A stretch of 64,000 bases of DNA from an uncultured Dehalococcoidia bacterium (GCA_913047625.1 CAJWUJ010000001.1:1-64000), one strand, 5' to 3'. Counted from the first letter of the stretch, positions 39,713 through 49,514 are shown. Notes: generated from the sequence alone by a model not told the origin. A program made the numbers and translations.

Positions 39713-40849
39713 ATGAAAAAAGTTTTACTTGTCATGGTCGTCCTTGGATCGTTCGGTCTACTCGCATGTAGTACAGCTGAACCAGAGACGATTATTGTTG
39801 AAAAAGAAGTTGTAAAAGAGGTTATTAAGGAAGTACCTGTAGAAGTTGAGACAGTGAAAGAGGTTACGAAAGAAGTCGTAGTCGAGAAGGAAGTTCTTGT
39901 CGAGAAAGAAACTTTGAACTGGGTATTCCCTGGAACCTATAACCCGGGTCACTTTGGCCGTTCAAACCAGGAGAAAGCAAACCTCATGGTTTACCAGGCA
40001 ACAGAGGGTGGCTTGGAAATAGAATACAAGCAATTTGGTGAAATTGGTCTTAAGGGTGGCGAAGGTCTCACACTTATCCGAGACGGTGTCTATCCTATGT
40101 TTGAGATCATACCTGCCTATGTTGCTGGTGACAGACCTGAGATGAACTTGTACTATCTTATGGGCTTAGCCTTCGACATGGATCAGATCTATCAGGTTAG
40201 TGATGGTACTGTAGGAATGCGTGACGAAGTTTATGCAGCTTACGGTGGTTCCAGACTGCCTATCTATGGTGACTTTTCTTTTGCACCACAGGGTTTGTTC
40301 ACTAAGGACGAAATCAAGAATATTGATGACCTGCAGGGTGTTAAAGTACGACACTATTCAACTCTTGGTGCTGACTTGATCAGGAGAGTTGGAATGGACC
40401 CACAAATTATTGCGTGGGCAGAGGTGTATACAGCATTGCAGCGTGGTGTTGTTGATGCAGCTATCACTACTCCAAGTTCTGGTACAAAAGCCGGATTTGG
40501 TGAAGTCACCAACTATCTGACCGTTATCCCTCAGGGTGGTGGTTTGATGGATGCTATCTTCAATATTGATGCTCTCAATGCATTACCTTCTGATTACCAA
40601 GCTGCCATTGAGGAAGCCGGACAGGTTTCTTCTGATGGTATCAAGGCTCAGTGGGAGTCAGAGGCATCCGGAAATGGCCCAGCTAAAGTTGCCCTTGATG
40701 GTAACCTACAGCACTGGGTTATGGATGATGAATTGGTTAACGAGTTCGTAACAAGGACAGCTCCTGGTTTCGACGAGTGGGCCAAGGCTTCCGGTCCTAA
40801 CGCACGCAAGTGGTTAGACAAGGCTTTAGAGATCTTAGGACGGAAATAA
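39713..40849 (+). CDS. TRAP-type (DctP-like) substrate-binding lipoprotein with Glu/Val/Lys repeat stalk
   Basis: Lipobox LLACS; VEKEVVKEVIKEVPVEVETVKEVTKEVVVEKEV stalk; DLQGVKVRHYSTLGADLIRRVGMDPQIIAWAEVYTALQRGVVDAAIT. Confidence 0.9.
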   Translation: MKKVLLVMVVLGSFGLLACSTAEPETIIVEKEVVKEVIKEVPVEVETVKEVTKEVVVEKEVLVEKETLNWVFPGTYNPGHFGRSNQEKANLMVYQATEGGLEIEYKQFGEIGLKGGEGLTLIRDGVYPMFEIIPAYVAGDRPEMNLYYLMGLAFDMDQIYQVSDGTVGMRDEVYAAYGGSRLPIYGDFSFAPQGLFTKDEIKNIDDLQGVKVRHYSTLGADLIRRVGMDPQIIAWAEVYTALQRGVVDAAITTPSSGTKAGFGEVTNYLTVIPQGGGLMDAIFNIDALNALPSDYQAAIEEAGQVSSDGIKAQWESEASGNGPAKVALDGNLQHWVMDDELVNEFVTRTAPGFDEWAKASGPNARKWLDKALEILGRK

Positions 40850-40880
40850 TCCTAATAAGTTTCTAATAACCGGAAATAAT

Positions 40881-40917
40881 AAAAAGGGGAGAGCCTTAAA
40901 ACTCTCCCCTTTTTTTG
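40881..40917 (+). terminator. Intrinsic terminator
   Basis: AAAAAGGGGAGAG-CCTTAAAA-CTCTCCCCTTTTTTT. Confidence 0.92.
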
Positions 40918-41000
40918 TGCCAAAATTTTCAATGGTTAATGTACTTCTATCAGGCACTATGCTAGGATCTCCTCATCTTTGAAGATCTTAGGAGAACACC

Positions 41001-42242
41001 ATGGCTAAACTTATAGTCCACAATGCGCGAGTTTTTACTGGAACAAGCGATGATTATGTGGAGCGTAGTGGACTTTTTGTAGTGGACGGAATCATTCAAG
41101 CTGTAGCGCCTGATAGCAAGTTACCTACTCCTGATGATGAGACGACGGTGGTTGATGCCTCCGGCGCAGTAATAATACCCGGATTAATTAACTGTCACGT
41201 TCATATTTCACGCAGGCATATCCATCGCTATCCCTTGGATAGGACTTTTAGAGGTGTTGTGCCAGGAATTGAATCTCAAAATTCAGCTCAACGGATATTA
41301 TTTGCTATGAAAAATGCGTGGCACGAACTTATGGAGGGCACCACTGTTTTTCGAGATACGGGATCTCGCCATCAAGTGAGTTTGGAATTGCGGAAAGCTA
41401 TATCGAGTGGAAAAATCAATGGCCCCTGGATGCTATCGTGCGGAGAAGGCATTGCTATGACTGGAGGTCATGGAACCCATCGTGACTATACGGCGATTGA
41501 AGCAGATGGGGTAGATGCTGTTCGTAAAGAAGTTCGTAATCAACTTCGCTCTGGGGTTGATTGGATTAAATTAATGGCTTCAGGTGGACTCGGAGGAATG
41601 CCAGAGAGTGAGGATCCACGCTGGTGTGAATATAGCATCGAAGAAATGGCTGTGGCAGTGGAGGAAGCGCACAAACGATGGAAAAAAGTGTGTACACATT
41701 GTGGTTCAGCAGAGTCTGTAAAAAATTCTGTCAAAGCAGGTGTTGATAGTATCGAGCACGGTATGCTACTTGATGAAGAAGCGGTAGCCATGATGAAAGA
41801 TACTGATACCTCATATGTGCCTACACTCCATTGTATTTATTCTGTTTATGCAAGAGAGGAGTACACAGCAAAATCAGAATTTTCAGAATTCTTGAAAACA
41901 GAAGTATGTGCGCCTCATCGAGAGGGTGTCAAGATGGCTTACGAAGCTGGTGTTGTAACAGTTACTGGAACGGATACTCTTGGCAATATGGTTGAAGAAA
42001 TGAAGATGCTGGAAGATATCTGTTTTACAAGGGATGAGGCACTACGGGCAGCAACAAAGCAGGCAGCGTGTGCGATGGGGATCGATGATAAAGTCGGTAC
42101 TCTGGAGGCTGGTAAATTAGCAGACTTTGTTCTTATTGATGGCAGCCCACTTGACAGTCTTGACGCACTATATAATGTAAAAAGTGTTTATAAAACAGGC
42201 AATCGAGTGACATATGATTGGTTGGTGAATCTCCCTCTGTAA
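41001..42242 (+). CDS. Amidohydrolase (imidazolonepropionase-like)
   Basis: GAVIIPGLINCHVHISRRH, WIKLMASGGLGGMPES, VDSIEHGMLLDEEA, TVTGTDTLGN. Confidence 0.9.
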   Translation: MAKLIVHNARVFTGTSDDYVERSGLFVVDGIIQAVAPDSKLPTPDDETTVVDASGAVIIPGLINCHVHISRRHIHRYPLDRTFRGVVPGIESQNSAQRILFAMKNAWHELMEGTTVFRDTGSRHQVSLELRKAISSGKINGPWMLSCGEGIAMTGGHGTHRDYTAIEADGVDAVRKEVRNQLRSGVDWIKLMASGGLGGMPESEDPRWCEYSIEEMAVAVEEAHKRWKKVCTHCGSAESVKNSVKAGVDSIEHGMLLDEEAVAMMKDTDTSYVPTLHCIYSVYAREEYTAKSEFSEFLKTEVCAPHREGVKMAYEAGVVTVTGTDTLGNMVEEMKMLEDICFTRDEALRAATKQAACAMGIDDKVGTLEAGKLADFVLIDGSPLDSLDALYNVKSVYKTGNRVTYDWLVNLPL

Positions 42243-42251
42243 GTATGGATC

Positions 42252-42755
42252 GTGGCTATGAATAATAACAAACATCAGAGTTCAAGCAGCTTGAACGAAG
42301 AAGTAGGAGTATTAAAGCGCAGGGAAATAGAAGCAGAGGTTCTTGGTCCCTTGTTGAGAAAGATAGAACAGCAATTGGGTCGAACAAAGACTAGGGCGCT
42401 GTTACAGGAAACCATCATCGATATAGCTAAACAGCAGGGTGCTGAGTTAGCTTCGAGAAGCGGAAACCCAACCCTGGGTAGCTTTGCTTCGCTTAAGGAA
42501 CCATGGATACGGGGTGGTGCACTCGAAATTGATGTGCTTGACAAATCCGAGACGGAATATTCGTTCAATGTGACTCGTTGTCGATATGCAGAGATGTATA
42601 AAAAACTTGGCTTGGAGGATCTTGGATCATTATTGTCCTGTGCTAGGGACTTTAATATGGCAACAGGCTTCAATAAAAGAATTAAATTACGCCGGACACA
42701 GACAATTATGGATGGAGCTTCCCACTGTGATTTTCGATATACGATAAGGAATTAG
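42252..42755 (+). CDS. L-2-amino-thiazoline-4-carboxylic acid hydrolase family protein
   Basis: FNVTRCRYAEMYKKLGLEDLGSLLSCARDFNMATGFNKRIKLRRTQTIMDGASHCDFRY is diagnostic of this family. Confidence 0.85.
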   Translation: MAMNNNKHQSSSSLNEEVGVLKRREIEAEVLGPLLRKIEQQLGRTKTRALLQETIIDIAKQQGAELASRSGNPTLGSFASLKEPWIRGGALEIDVLDKSETEYSFNVTRCRYAEMYKKLGLEDLGSLLSCARDFNMATGFNKRIKLRRTQTIMDGASHCDFRYTIRN

Positions 42756-42900
42756 TGACCTTGCAAGACTGTCTTTAAGCCTTACTATGCGTATTGACAC
42801 AGGGAATTGATCATGATATACAATCTTGGTCACTTCGCTTTCACTAGGGAAGCGAGTCGTGGATAGATCATATTTGAAATATTTAAGAGGGAGTATCAAT

Positions 42901-44628
42901 ATGAGAAGTTTTCGTTTGTCTGCTTTAGCAGTACTTTCTGCGTCGTTGCTAGTTGGGTTAATGATGGGCTGCAGCGGTGAGGCTACCGAAGTTATCGTGG
43001 AGAAAGAGGTAATTAAGGAAGTTGAAGTAGAGAAGATTGTTAAAGAAGAGGTTATTAAAGAAGTTGAAGTTATCAAGGAAGTTCCTGTAGAGAAAATTGT
43101 GGTAGCAACGCCTGTTCCTGCCCCAATACGAATTCCGGAACTGATCCTTACTCAGACTGGTAACCCAGTATGCTTGGGAGCAGACTGTGCATCCAGTGTT
43201 GATGAGATGGACATCTTCACTCAGTTCACTGAGCCTTTGATGTTACTGGATCCTGATAATAATTTGATTCCTTGGCTGGCAGAAAGCTTGGTCATGCATT
43301 CTCCAACTGACTGGACCATGACTCTCCGTAAAGGAGTGAAATTCCACGAGGCAGAGTATGGCACAATGACAGCTAAAGACGTCATTGCTAGCTACTATCA
43401 CGACGTTCGTGAAGGAACTGCCAACAAGAAACGCGTACCAGCCTCTATGCAGGAAGCTGTTTTAACAGCAACTGATGGTGATGATGGATACGTTATTGAC
43501 TGGAAACTTTCAGGTGATGGAACTGCATCACTACCTAACCACCTTGCTGCCATGAGGACCGTTGTCACGGCCAAAGGGTATATCGACGTGGTTGGTGAGC
43601 AAACCAGTCGTCATCCGATGGGTACTGGACCGTTCGTTTTCCAACAGTGGCAGCCGAACGTAAAAATTACTGGTTCACGTTTTGACGATTACTGGAGGGG
43701 AGCACCTCCAATCCAGAAGGTCGTCTGGAAAATTATTCCTGATGCATTCACCAGGAAACAAGAATTAATGACTGGCGGAGCTCATATTCTTCGAGCACTA
43801 GAGCCTGATTCATTTGATGAAGTCAATAATAATGACGGAACACGAGCAATTTCAGTTCTAAGTTCCAGGTACGTATACGTTGTTCTTGACGTCGATGAGG
43901 CACCTTTTGATAATCAGAAGTTCCGACAAGCCCTGAACTATGCTGTGAACAAGCAGGAAATAGTTGATACTCTGTTTGGTGGTTTTGGCGCAGCTGCAGT
44001 GAACGGTGTTACTCATCCGTTCCTTTGTGAGAATGACGGTGGTCCTCCTGTGTACCAGTATGACCTTGCAAAAGCCAAGTCTTTGATAGATGAGGCCAGA
44101 GCTGAGGGCGCACCTGTAGATGATGTCATTAAATTGTATGCACCTAACGACCGTTACGTGCTGGATAAGGAAACCGGAGAAGCAGTGTTAGGTTACTGGA
44201 AAGCTGCAGGACTTAATGTGGAATACTATCCACAGTCCCGTTCAGTATTGTTCCCATTGGCCTTGCGTTCCTTCACTGAATACAAAGCTGATATCGATGG
44301 ACCGTTCCTGATTGGTAATGGTAACGGTTTGGGTCGAGCTGAGTTCCCGTATGAGCTGTGGCTAGAAAATAAAGATGGCGGTCGTGGAAGAGCATTTGCT
44401 TCACCACATCCTGCCTCATGGGAAGAAGACCTAGATAAGGCCCGTCTGTTAGCTAGCTGTAGTGACGAGTCGAAGGCATTACTTGCCAAGATGAATAAAG
44501 ATGTCGTTGATTTTGCACCTTGGGTATTCTTAGTTAACTTTAATGACCTGTACGGTGTGAGTGACGAGATTGAATGGCGACCATGGTCTACCGAAATCAG
44601 AATGCTTTACGAGGTCGACCTTAGATAG
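42901..44628 (+). CDS. ABC transporter substrate-binding lipoprotein (SBP_bac_5-like)
   Basis: MRSFRLSALAVLSASLLVGLMMGCSG lipobox; VEKEVIKEVEVEKIV stalk; SPTDWTMTLRKGVKFHE; RQALNYAVNKQEIVDTLFGGFG. Start moved from 42826 to 42901. Confidence 0.9.
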   Translation: MRSFRLSALAVLSASLLVGLMMGCSGEATEVIVEKEVIKEVEVEKIVKEEVIKEVEVIKEVPVEKIVVATPVPAPIRIPELILTQTGNPVCLGADCASSVDEMDIFTQFTEPLMLLDPDNNLIPWLAESLVMHSPTDWTMTLRKGVKFHEAEYGTMTAKDVIASYYHDVREGTANKKRVPASMQEAVLTATDGDDGYVIDWKLSGDGTASLPNHLAAMRTVVTAKGYIDVVGEQTSRHPMGTGPFVFQQWQPNVKITGSRFDDYWRGAPPIQKVVWKIIPDAFTRKQELMTGGAHILRALEPDSFDEVNNNDGTRAISVLSSRYVYVVLDVDEAPFDNQKFRQALNYAVNKQEIVDTLFGGFGAAAVNGVTHPFLCENDGGPPVYQYDLAKAKSLIDEARAEGAPVDDVIKLYAPNDRYVLDKETGEAVLGYWKAAGLNVEYYPQSRSVLFPLALRSFTEYKADIDGPFLIGNGNGLGRAEFPYELWLENKDGGRGRAFASPHPASWEEDLDKARLLASCSDESKALLAKMNKDVVDFAPWVFLVNFNDLYGVSDEIEWRPWSTEIRMLYEVDLR

Positions 44629-44664
44629 TTCGCTTCGTGGAACATAAAAATTAGCCGGTAAATT

Positions 44665-44703
44665 AGAATAGGCTCCCCATTAAAAGGGAGCCTATTCTTT
44701 TTT
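44665..44703 (+). terminator. Intrinsic terminator
   Basis: AGAATAGGCTCCC-CATTAAAA-GGGAGCCTATTCTTTTTT. Confidence 0.92.
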
Positions 44704-44947
44704 GGTTTCAGTTTAGTATTCCAATAGATTAAGCAGAAGAGGATAAAAAAGCCTTTTAGCCAAAGAATTATCAAAAATACTGGAAAGAATACTCGACCAC
44801 TGATAAGGAATCATGGACGGTGCTATGTCTATAAGGGATAACTCTTTTTACTGACAAGCTTGATGACTATAGGTAATTATGGGTCTAATAGAGGCTTAGG
44901 TACGGGATGACAGGTAGAGAGAAACAGCAGCAGCGAAGGAGAAACAA

Positions 44948-45154
44948 ATGATTAGTTTCCATTGTAAGAAGTGCGATTCCACGTGGGTATAAAGGATAGA
45001 TGTGCGTTGCCTGGAGTGGGACATGGAATTCCATGTGTGGATACCTCTACTGACTGAACGCACCTACACATTCGGGTGGTGCAGAACTTGCTCAAAGAAG
45101 CGAAAGATTATAGAGAAAGAAGTTGATATGGTTGAAGAGAAGGATGAATCTTGA
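44948..45154 (+). pseudogene. Small zinc-ribbon-like ORF interrupted by in-frame TAA (44990-44992)
   Basis: MISFHCKKCDSTWV*RIDVRCLEWDMEFHVWIPLLTERTYTFGWCRTCSKKRKIIEKEVDMVEEKDES; CxxC pairs on both sides of TAA; GAAGGAGA RBS upstream. Confidence 0.5.
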
Positions 45155-45163
45155 TACTGATGC

Positions 45164-47641
45164 TCAGGATTTCAGTCGCTCCATCGTTGGATCAAAAAGA
45201 GGCTCTTCACTGACTATTGCATCTAGAGTAGTACCCAGATACTGGATATTGACCCGTGTTCCCGGTGTTGCATGTTCTATTGGGAGGTATCCATAGGCGA
45301 TGTTTTCAGCCACGGTATATCCGTAATCTCCACTCGTCACGTATCCTAGGAGAATATTGTTCTTCAGGATAGGCTCATTCCCCATGATAGGTGTGGTGGT
45401 GTTTTGAATAAGAAGGCATGATAGCACAGACGACTGGCTGTTTTCCTGTGCTTGAAGAAGGGGTTCTCTGCCAATAAATGGGGTATCTTTAATTCTGGAT
45501 GGCTTCGGATGTGAATTATCCCGGAGAAGTCCAGCTTGGAACGGGTTGAATCCAGTGTGCAGATCAGTACCCCACATTCTATATCCTTTCTCAAGGCGTA
45601 GAGACGAGAGGTACCCACTAATACCACATGCGGTGAGTCCAAAAGATTGCCCTGCATGCCATAGGGTATCCCATAGAAGACTGCCGAATTCTGTTTTGGT
45701 GTAGATCTCCCATCCAAGCTCTCCAACAAACGAAACCCGCAGGGCTAGGGCAGGGATATTACCAATGACAATTGACTTGGCTTGTCCAAAAGGAAAAGCT
45801 TCATTTGAAATATCCTCGGAACAGACCGTTTCTAATATGTTCCGTGCGTGGGGTCCCCATAATCCTACGGCACAGTAAGTAGATGTAATATCCTCCAGAT
45901 ACACTCCTCCGCCGTCTGGTAGATTACTGGTGAACCAAGCGAGATCTCGGGCTCCTGAAGCTGCTCCGGTTATTATCCGAAAATGATCTTCTCCTAATCG
46001 GGTAATTGTTAGATCTGCTTCTATTCCACCGTTTGGACTTAGAAGGGCCGTATAAACTATTTTTCCGATCGGCCGATCAATTTTTTGAACACATAAATAT
46101 TCCAGGAATGATAAGGCCTGAGAGCCCCGTACATCTACCTTTGTGAAGCCAGTCATATCAAAGAGCCCTGCTGCATGCCGAACCGCTTGATGCTCAGCTC
46201 CTATAATTGGATCCCACCATCGCTTGTCCCATCCTTTGCGATCTGGAACAGTGTATGTAGAGAGAAGTGCTTTGTTGGCTTTATACCATTGCGGTCGTTC
46301 CCAACCTGCAGTCTCATAAAAGACTCCGCCCAGTTTTGCCTGTTGGCTTCGGAAAGGACTTATTCTCTTATTACGTGAAGAAGCCCATTGTTCCCTTGGG
46401 TGAATGATCCCGTAGACTTTATTGAAACTTTCTGATGCTCTTGCGAGAACATGACTGGATACGACTTCATGTTCGGTAAACCGGTTAATATTAATTAATC
46501 GGGTATCAATACTTGGATGGCCATCAACTATCCACTCTGCCATGATTTTTCCAATACCTGGGCCATCTTTGACCCATACTGCCTCTGCAACCCAAAATCC
46601 TTGAACTTTAGAGGAAGGTCCGGCTAACTGCATCCCATCTGGTGTTACAGAAAGAAGACCATTGAATCCGAAACGAAAGCCGGCATTAGCAAGTACTGGC
46701 ATGAGTTCCGTAATATCAGCTAATGGCTTTTCAAAATGTTCAGGAGTAAATGGGCGCATCGTTGGGCTTAGTTGTGCCTCGGATGGATCTGGGATGTCTG
46801 AAGGTGCAGTAAATAAAGCAGGGTGTTGGTAGGAGCCTATTTCCCAGAAATCGTTTTCTTGCCGTACATACATGGACAAATCCTGATCTCTTAACAGAGG
46901 CCATTCTATTCGTTCCTTATAGGTGGAAAGCTCTTTGACGGGACTTGTATAGACTAATTGATGAACGAGTGGTGCCAATGGGATGGGGCATCCTGCCATT
47001 TCCCCAATTAATGGTCCCCAGACACCTGCGGTGCAGACTATACTATTGCATGCAAAATATCCGGCCGATGTTTCTACTCCTTGCACTTTGCCGTTTACTA
47101 CATCAATGTCTACTACAGCAGTATTCGGAAGGATATGACCTGCTTGAGTTTCAGTTACATATTCGATCATTACTTGAGCCGCATCTACAGAACGTGTAAC
47201 TAGACCTGCGGTAGGGGAGTACATAGCTCCTCTTATTGTTTTGGGATTAATGAAAGGGAAAAGATCATAGGTTTCATTCGGAGATATCATCTCTGCAGGT
47301 ATTCCCCACGATTTTCCAACCCCAACCTTGCGTTTGAGTTCTAGCATCCGTGCAGAGCTACGAGCAACTTCAATACCACCTGACTGGATATAACAAGGCT
47401 TGCCGTTAGCAATTAATTGAGGATAGAACTTGGTACCGTAATCTGATAATTTGGCGGTGATTTCCGTGTGATCTATAGGAAAAATAAAGTTTGATGCATG
47501 ACTTGTAGAACCTCCGGGTTCAGGAAATTTGTCCTGCTCAATGACTAGGATATTGCGGACGCCTTTCTTTGCTAAGTGATATGCAACACTGCATCCAACA
47601 ATGCCAGCACCGATTATGATTATGTTGTATCTAGATTCCAT
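45164..47641 (-). CDS. FAD-dependent dimethylglycine/sarcosine dehydrogenase-like protein with C-terminal GcvT domain
   Basis: IIIIGAGIVGCSVAYHLAKKGVRN; AGLFDMTGFTKVDVRGSQALSFLEYL; VSFVGELGWEIYTKTEFGSLLWDTLW; 825 aa. Confidence 0.93.
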   Translation of the reverse strand: MESRYNIIIIGAGIVGCSVAYHLAKKGVRNILVIEQDKFPEPGGSTSHASNFIFPIDHTEITAKLSDYGTKFYPQLIANGKPCYIQSGGIEVARSSARMLELKRKVGVGKSWGIPAEMISPNETYDLFPFINPKTIRGAMYSPTAGLVTRSVDAAQVMIEYVTETQAGHILPNTAVVDIDVVNGKVQGVETSAGYFACNSIVCTAGVWGPLIGEMAGCPIPLAPLVHQLVYTSPVKELSTYKERIEWPLLRDQDLSMYVRQENDFWEIGSYQHPALFTAPSDIPDPSEAQLSPTMRPFTPEHFEKPLADITELMPVLANAGFRFGFNGLLSVTPDGMQLAGPSSKVQGFWVAEAVWVKDGPGIGKIMAEWIVDGHPSIDTRLININRFTEHEVVSSHVLARASESFNKVYGIIHPREQWASSRNKRISPFRSQQAKLGGVFYETAGWERPQWYKANKALLSTYTVPDRKGWDKRWWDPIIGAEHQAVRHAAGLFDMTGFTKVDVRGSQALSFLEYLCVQKIDRPIGKIVYTALLSPNGGIEADLTITRLGEDHFRIITGAASGARDLAWFTSNLPDGGGVYLEDITSTYCAVGLWGPHARNILETVCSEDISNEAFPFGQAKSIVIGNIPALALRVSFVGELGWEIYTKTEFGSLLWDTLWHAGQSFGLTACGISGYLSSLRLEKGYRMWGTDLHTGFNPFQAGLLRDNSHPKPSRIKDTPFIGREPLLQAQENSQSSVLSCLLIQNTTTPIMGNEPILKNNILLGYVTSGDYGYTVAENIAYGYLPIEHATPGTRVNIQYLGTTLDAIVSEEPLFDPTMERLKS

Positions 47642-47684
47642 ACTCCACCATCCATATGCTTGGACAGTAATGCGATATCAGAAA

Positions 47685-48587
47685 TTAGAATCCGATTGCT
47701 TGGGCAGGGTTGTCCACGAGCATAGTTTGAATATTTGAATCACTGATTCCTTGTTGCTTAAGTTGAGGGAGGAAACTTGTGATTAAGTGGTCATACCCTG
47801 TTCCTCCAAACCAGTGAAGACGAGATTTAAAACACACGTCCATGGATATTAGCACCTGATTAAGATGACCAGCTTCAAGAAGTTGCTTTACGAGTAAAGA
47901 CCTAGCGTGGTCACGCTGTCTATCTTCTAGTCCTACATGGTCAATTTGAACGAATGGTCCTCGTTTTGCCACTGACAGTAGGAATTCAATATCTCTTTTA
48001 TCGCCTAGATGACCAATTATGACCTTTGTAAGATCAACGCCTTCCTCTTGTAGGATATCAAGTTGGTCATGAACTAACTGATCAAGGTATGTATGTGTAG
48101 TAATTGGAACGGTGGTTTGAAGGTGTGCACGAGCTGCTGCTCTAAAAACGCGTTCTTCAGCCGGCTTAATGTAATCTCGAATTGTTCCTATTTCTCCTAT
48201 GATGCCAGCCTTAATATCAGTATTGTCAATGCCTACAGTTAGTTCCTTTATCATAACGTCTGCAAGAGCGTTAGTACCTAGTTCGTACACCTCGAGAGGA
48301 TAATACGGTTCGGTGTAGTAGCCAGTAGCAGTTATGATGTGTAAGTCTGTAGCTTTGGAGATTTCCCGTAGACTTTTTGCATCCCTGCCCATACAAGCGT
48401 TTGTAACATCTACAATACTTGCCCCGCCTACTTTTTTATATGCCAGGAGTTCTTCTATGGCGAGAGGTATATCGTCGAGGACTCCGTCATAGCCCCAATG
48501 GCGCAGATCGGAGATAGTATGTTCATGTGTCATTGTAATGCCAAGTTCGCTCGGATCTATAGGTCCGTTTACGGTCATGACCTTCAT
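47685..48587 (-). CDS. Phosphotriesterase family (lactonase-like) hydrolase
   Basis: LGITMTHEHTISDL, GIIGEIGTIRDYIKPAEERVFRAAARAHLQTTVPITTHT, KVIIGHLGDKRDIEFL, QIDHVGL. Confidence 0.92.
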   Translation of the reverse strand: MKVMTVNGPIDPSELGITMTHEHTISDLRHWGYDGVLDDIPLAIEELLAYKKVGGASIVDVTNACMGRDAKSLREISKATDLHIITATGYYTEPYYPLEVYELGTNALADVMIKELTVGIDNTDIKAGIIGEIGTIRDYIKPAEERVFRAAARAHLQTTVPITTHTYLDQLVHDQLDILQEEGVDLTKVIIGHLGDKRDIEFLLSVAKRGPFVQIDHVGLEDRQRDHARSLLVKQLLEAGHLNQVLISMDVCFKSRLHWFGGTGYDHLITSFLPQLKQQGISDSNIQTMLVDNPAQAIGF

Positions 48588-48754
48588 AGCAGCCTCCGTT
48601 GCATGTAGAGTATTAGTTCTCGCTAATTAAAGCAATAATATATGAAGATTTACAAAAGATTAGTATACTGCGTTTATCGCTTTAAGCTAAACCGAAAACG
48701 CAATTGGAAGCAGTATAACGTGAACACTGATACACCATCACAATGAAGAAATAA

Positions 48755-49252
48755 ATGCGTTTATTTGGTCTTATAAATGAAAATTCATTTTTAATTGTCG
48801 CTTCCTTACTGCTTGCAGTAGGCGGCTTTCTATTGTGGAAGTATGTTCCCTTTTGGCTGCGGTTCCCGCTTCTATCTGTAATAGTACTTCTCTTTGTAGG
48901 ATTCTTTTATGTTAACAAGGCAGATTTACCGTACCAAGAGAACATGGGAGTTGCTCAGCAGATTTTTGAGAGAGAATCACCTATATTAGTGGAACTCTAT
49001 TCAGATTTCTGACTTGGCTGCCTATCCATAAAGCCTATCGTTGATAGGCTTGAGAAAAAATTGCACGGTACTTGTTCGGTGGTTCAAGTAAATATTCGAA
49101 GTCCACTAGGAAGGGAACTTGCACAGACATGGAATGCGAAAGCCGTACCCTTCTTCATTCTGATATCTGATCAAGGAGAAGAAATACTACGTAGTCAGGG
49201 TGGACCCCCTGAGTATGATGATATTGTAATGAGCCTCGTACAAGACTCTTGA
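48755..49252 (+). CDS. Membrane-anchored thioredoxin-like candidate selenoprotein; UxxC active site, TGA at 49010-49012 read as Sec
   Basis: Continuous frame across TGA: ...ESPILVELYSDF-U-LGCLSIKPIVDRLEKKL...VQVNIRSPLGRELAQTWNAKAVPFFILISDQGEEILRSQGG; two N-terminal TM segments; TGA is exactly at the first Cys of the Trx CxxC. The ORF track splits it into 48755..49012 and 49061..49252. Confidence 0.85.
49032..49050 (+). promoter_or_regulatory. Putative bacterial SECIS hairpin
   Basis: AGCCTATC-GTT-GATAGGCT, 8 bp perfect stem, G first in loop, loop begins 27 nt after the TGA. Confidence 0.7.
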
Positions 49253-49272
49253 AAACGGTAGATAATGTCCCT

Positions 49273-49464
49273 CTATGAAGCGTGCATTTCATGCCCGCAG
49301 CACATCGGGGACTTGATTTTCCCACAGCCGTTTGGGCATTCTGATACGCCTACTTTAGATCCATCATCTTTCGTTATTTCTACAAAAACGAGCTCGTTGT
49401 TGCAACTGGCACAGGTCAGACCAGCTACGCCCATTCCACAGTTGGTGCAAGAATAAGTTGTCAT
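49273..49464 (-). CDS. Small zinc-ribbon protein
   Basis: 63 aa: YSCTNCGMGVAGLTCASCNNELVFVEI...SECPNGCGKIKSPMCCGHEM; multiple CxxC-type pairs. Confidence 0.65.
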   Translation of the reverse strand: MTTYSCTNCGMGVAGLTCASCNNELVFVEITKDDGSKVGVSECPNGCGKIKSPMCCGHEMHAS

Positions 49465-49514
49465 GATTATGGCACTCCTTTAGATGTAATAGATACTTGT
49501 ATAGAGCGATACTG

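Noticed and set aside
39799-39911. Possible tandem DNA repeat or CRISPR-like array
   Set aside because: Repetition is at the amino-acid level (VEKEV/IKEV stalk) within a lipoprotein gene; no conserved repeat/spacer structure.
49061-49252. Separate 63 aa ORF as listed in the track
   Set aside because: Begins mid thioredoxin domain at a TTG and is in frame with 48755..49012; better explained as the 3' part of one TGA-containing gene.
48755-49252. Reading the internal TGA as a Trp codon (code reassignment)
   Set aside because: Many ordinary genes in the window end with TGA and use TGG for Trp; Sec at an active-site Cys fits better.
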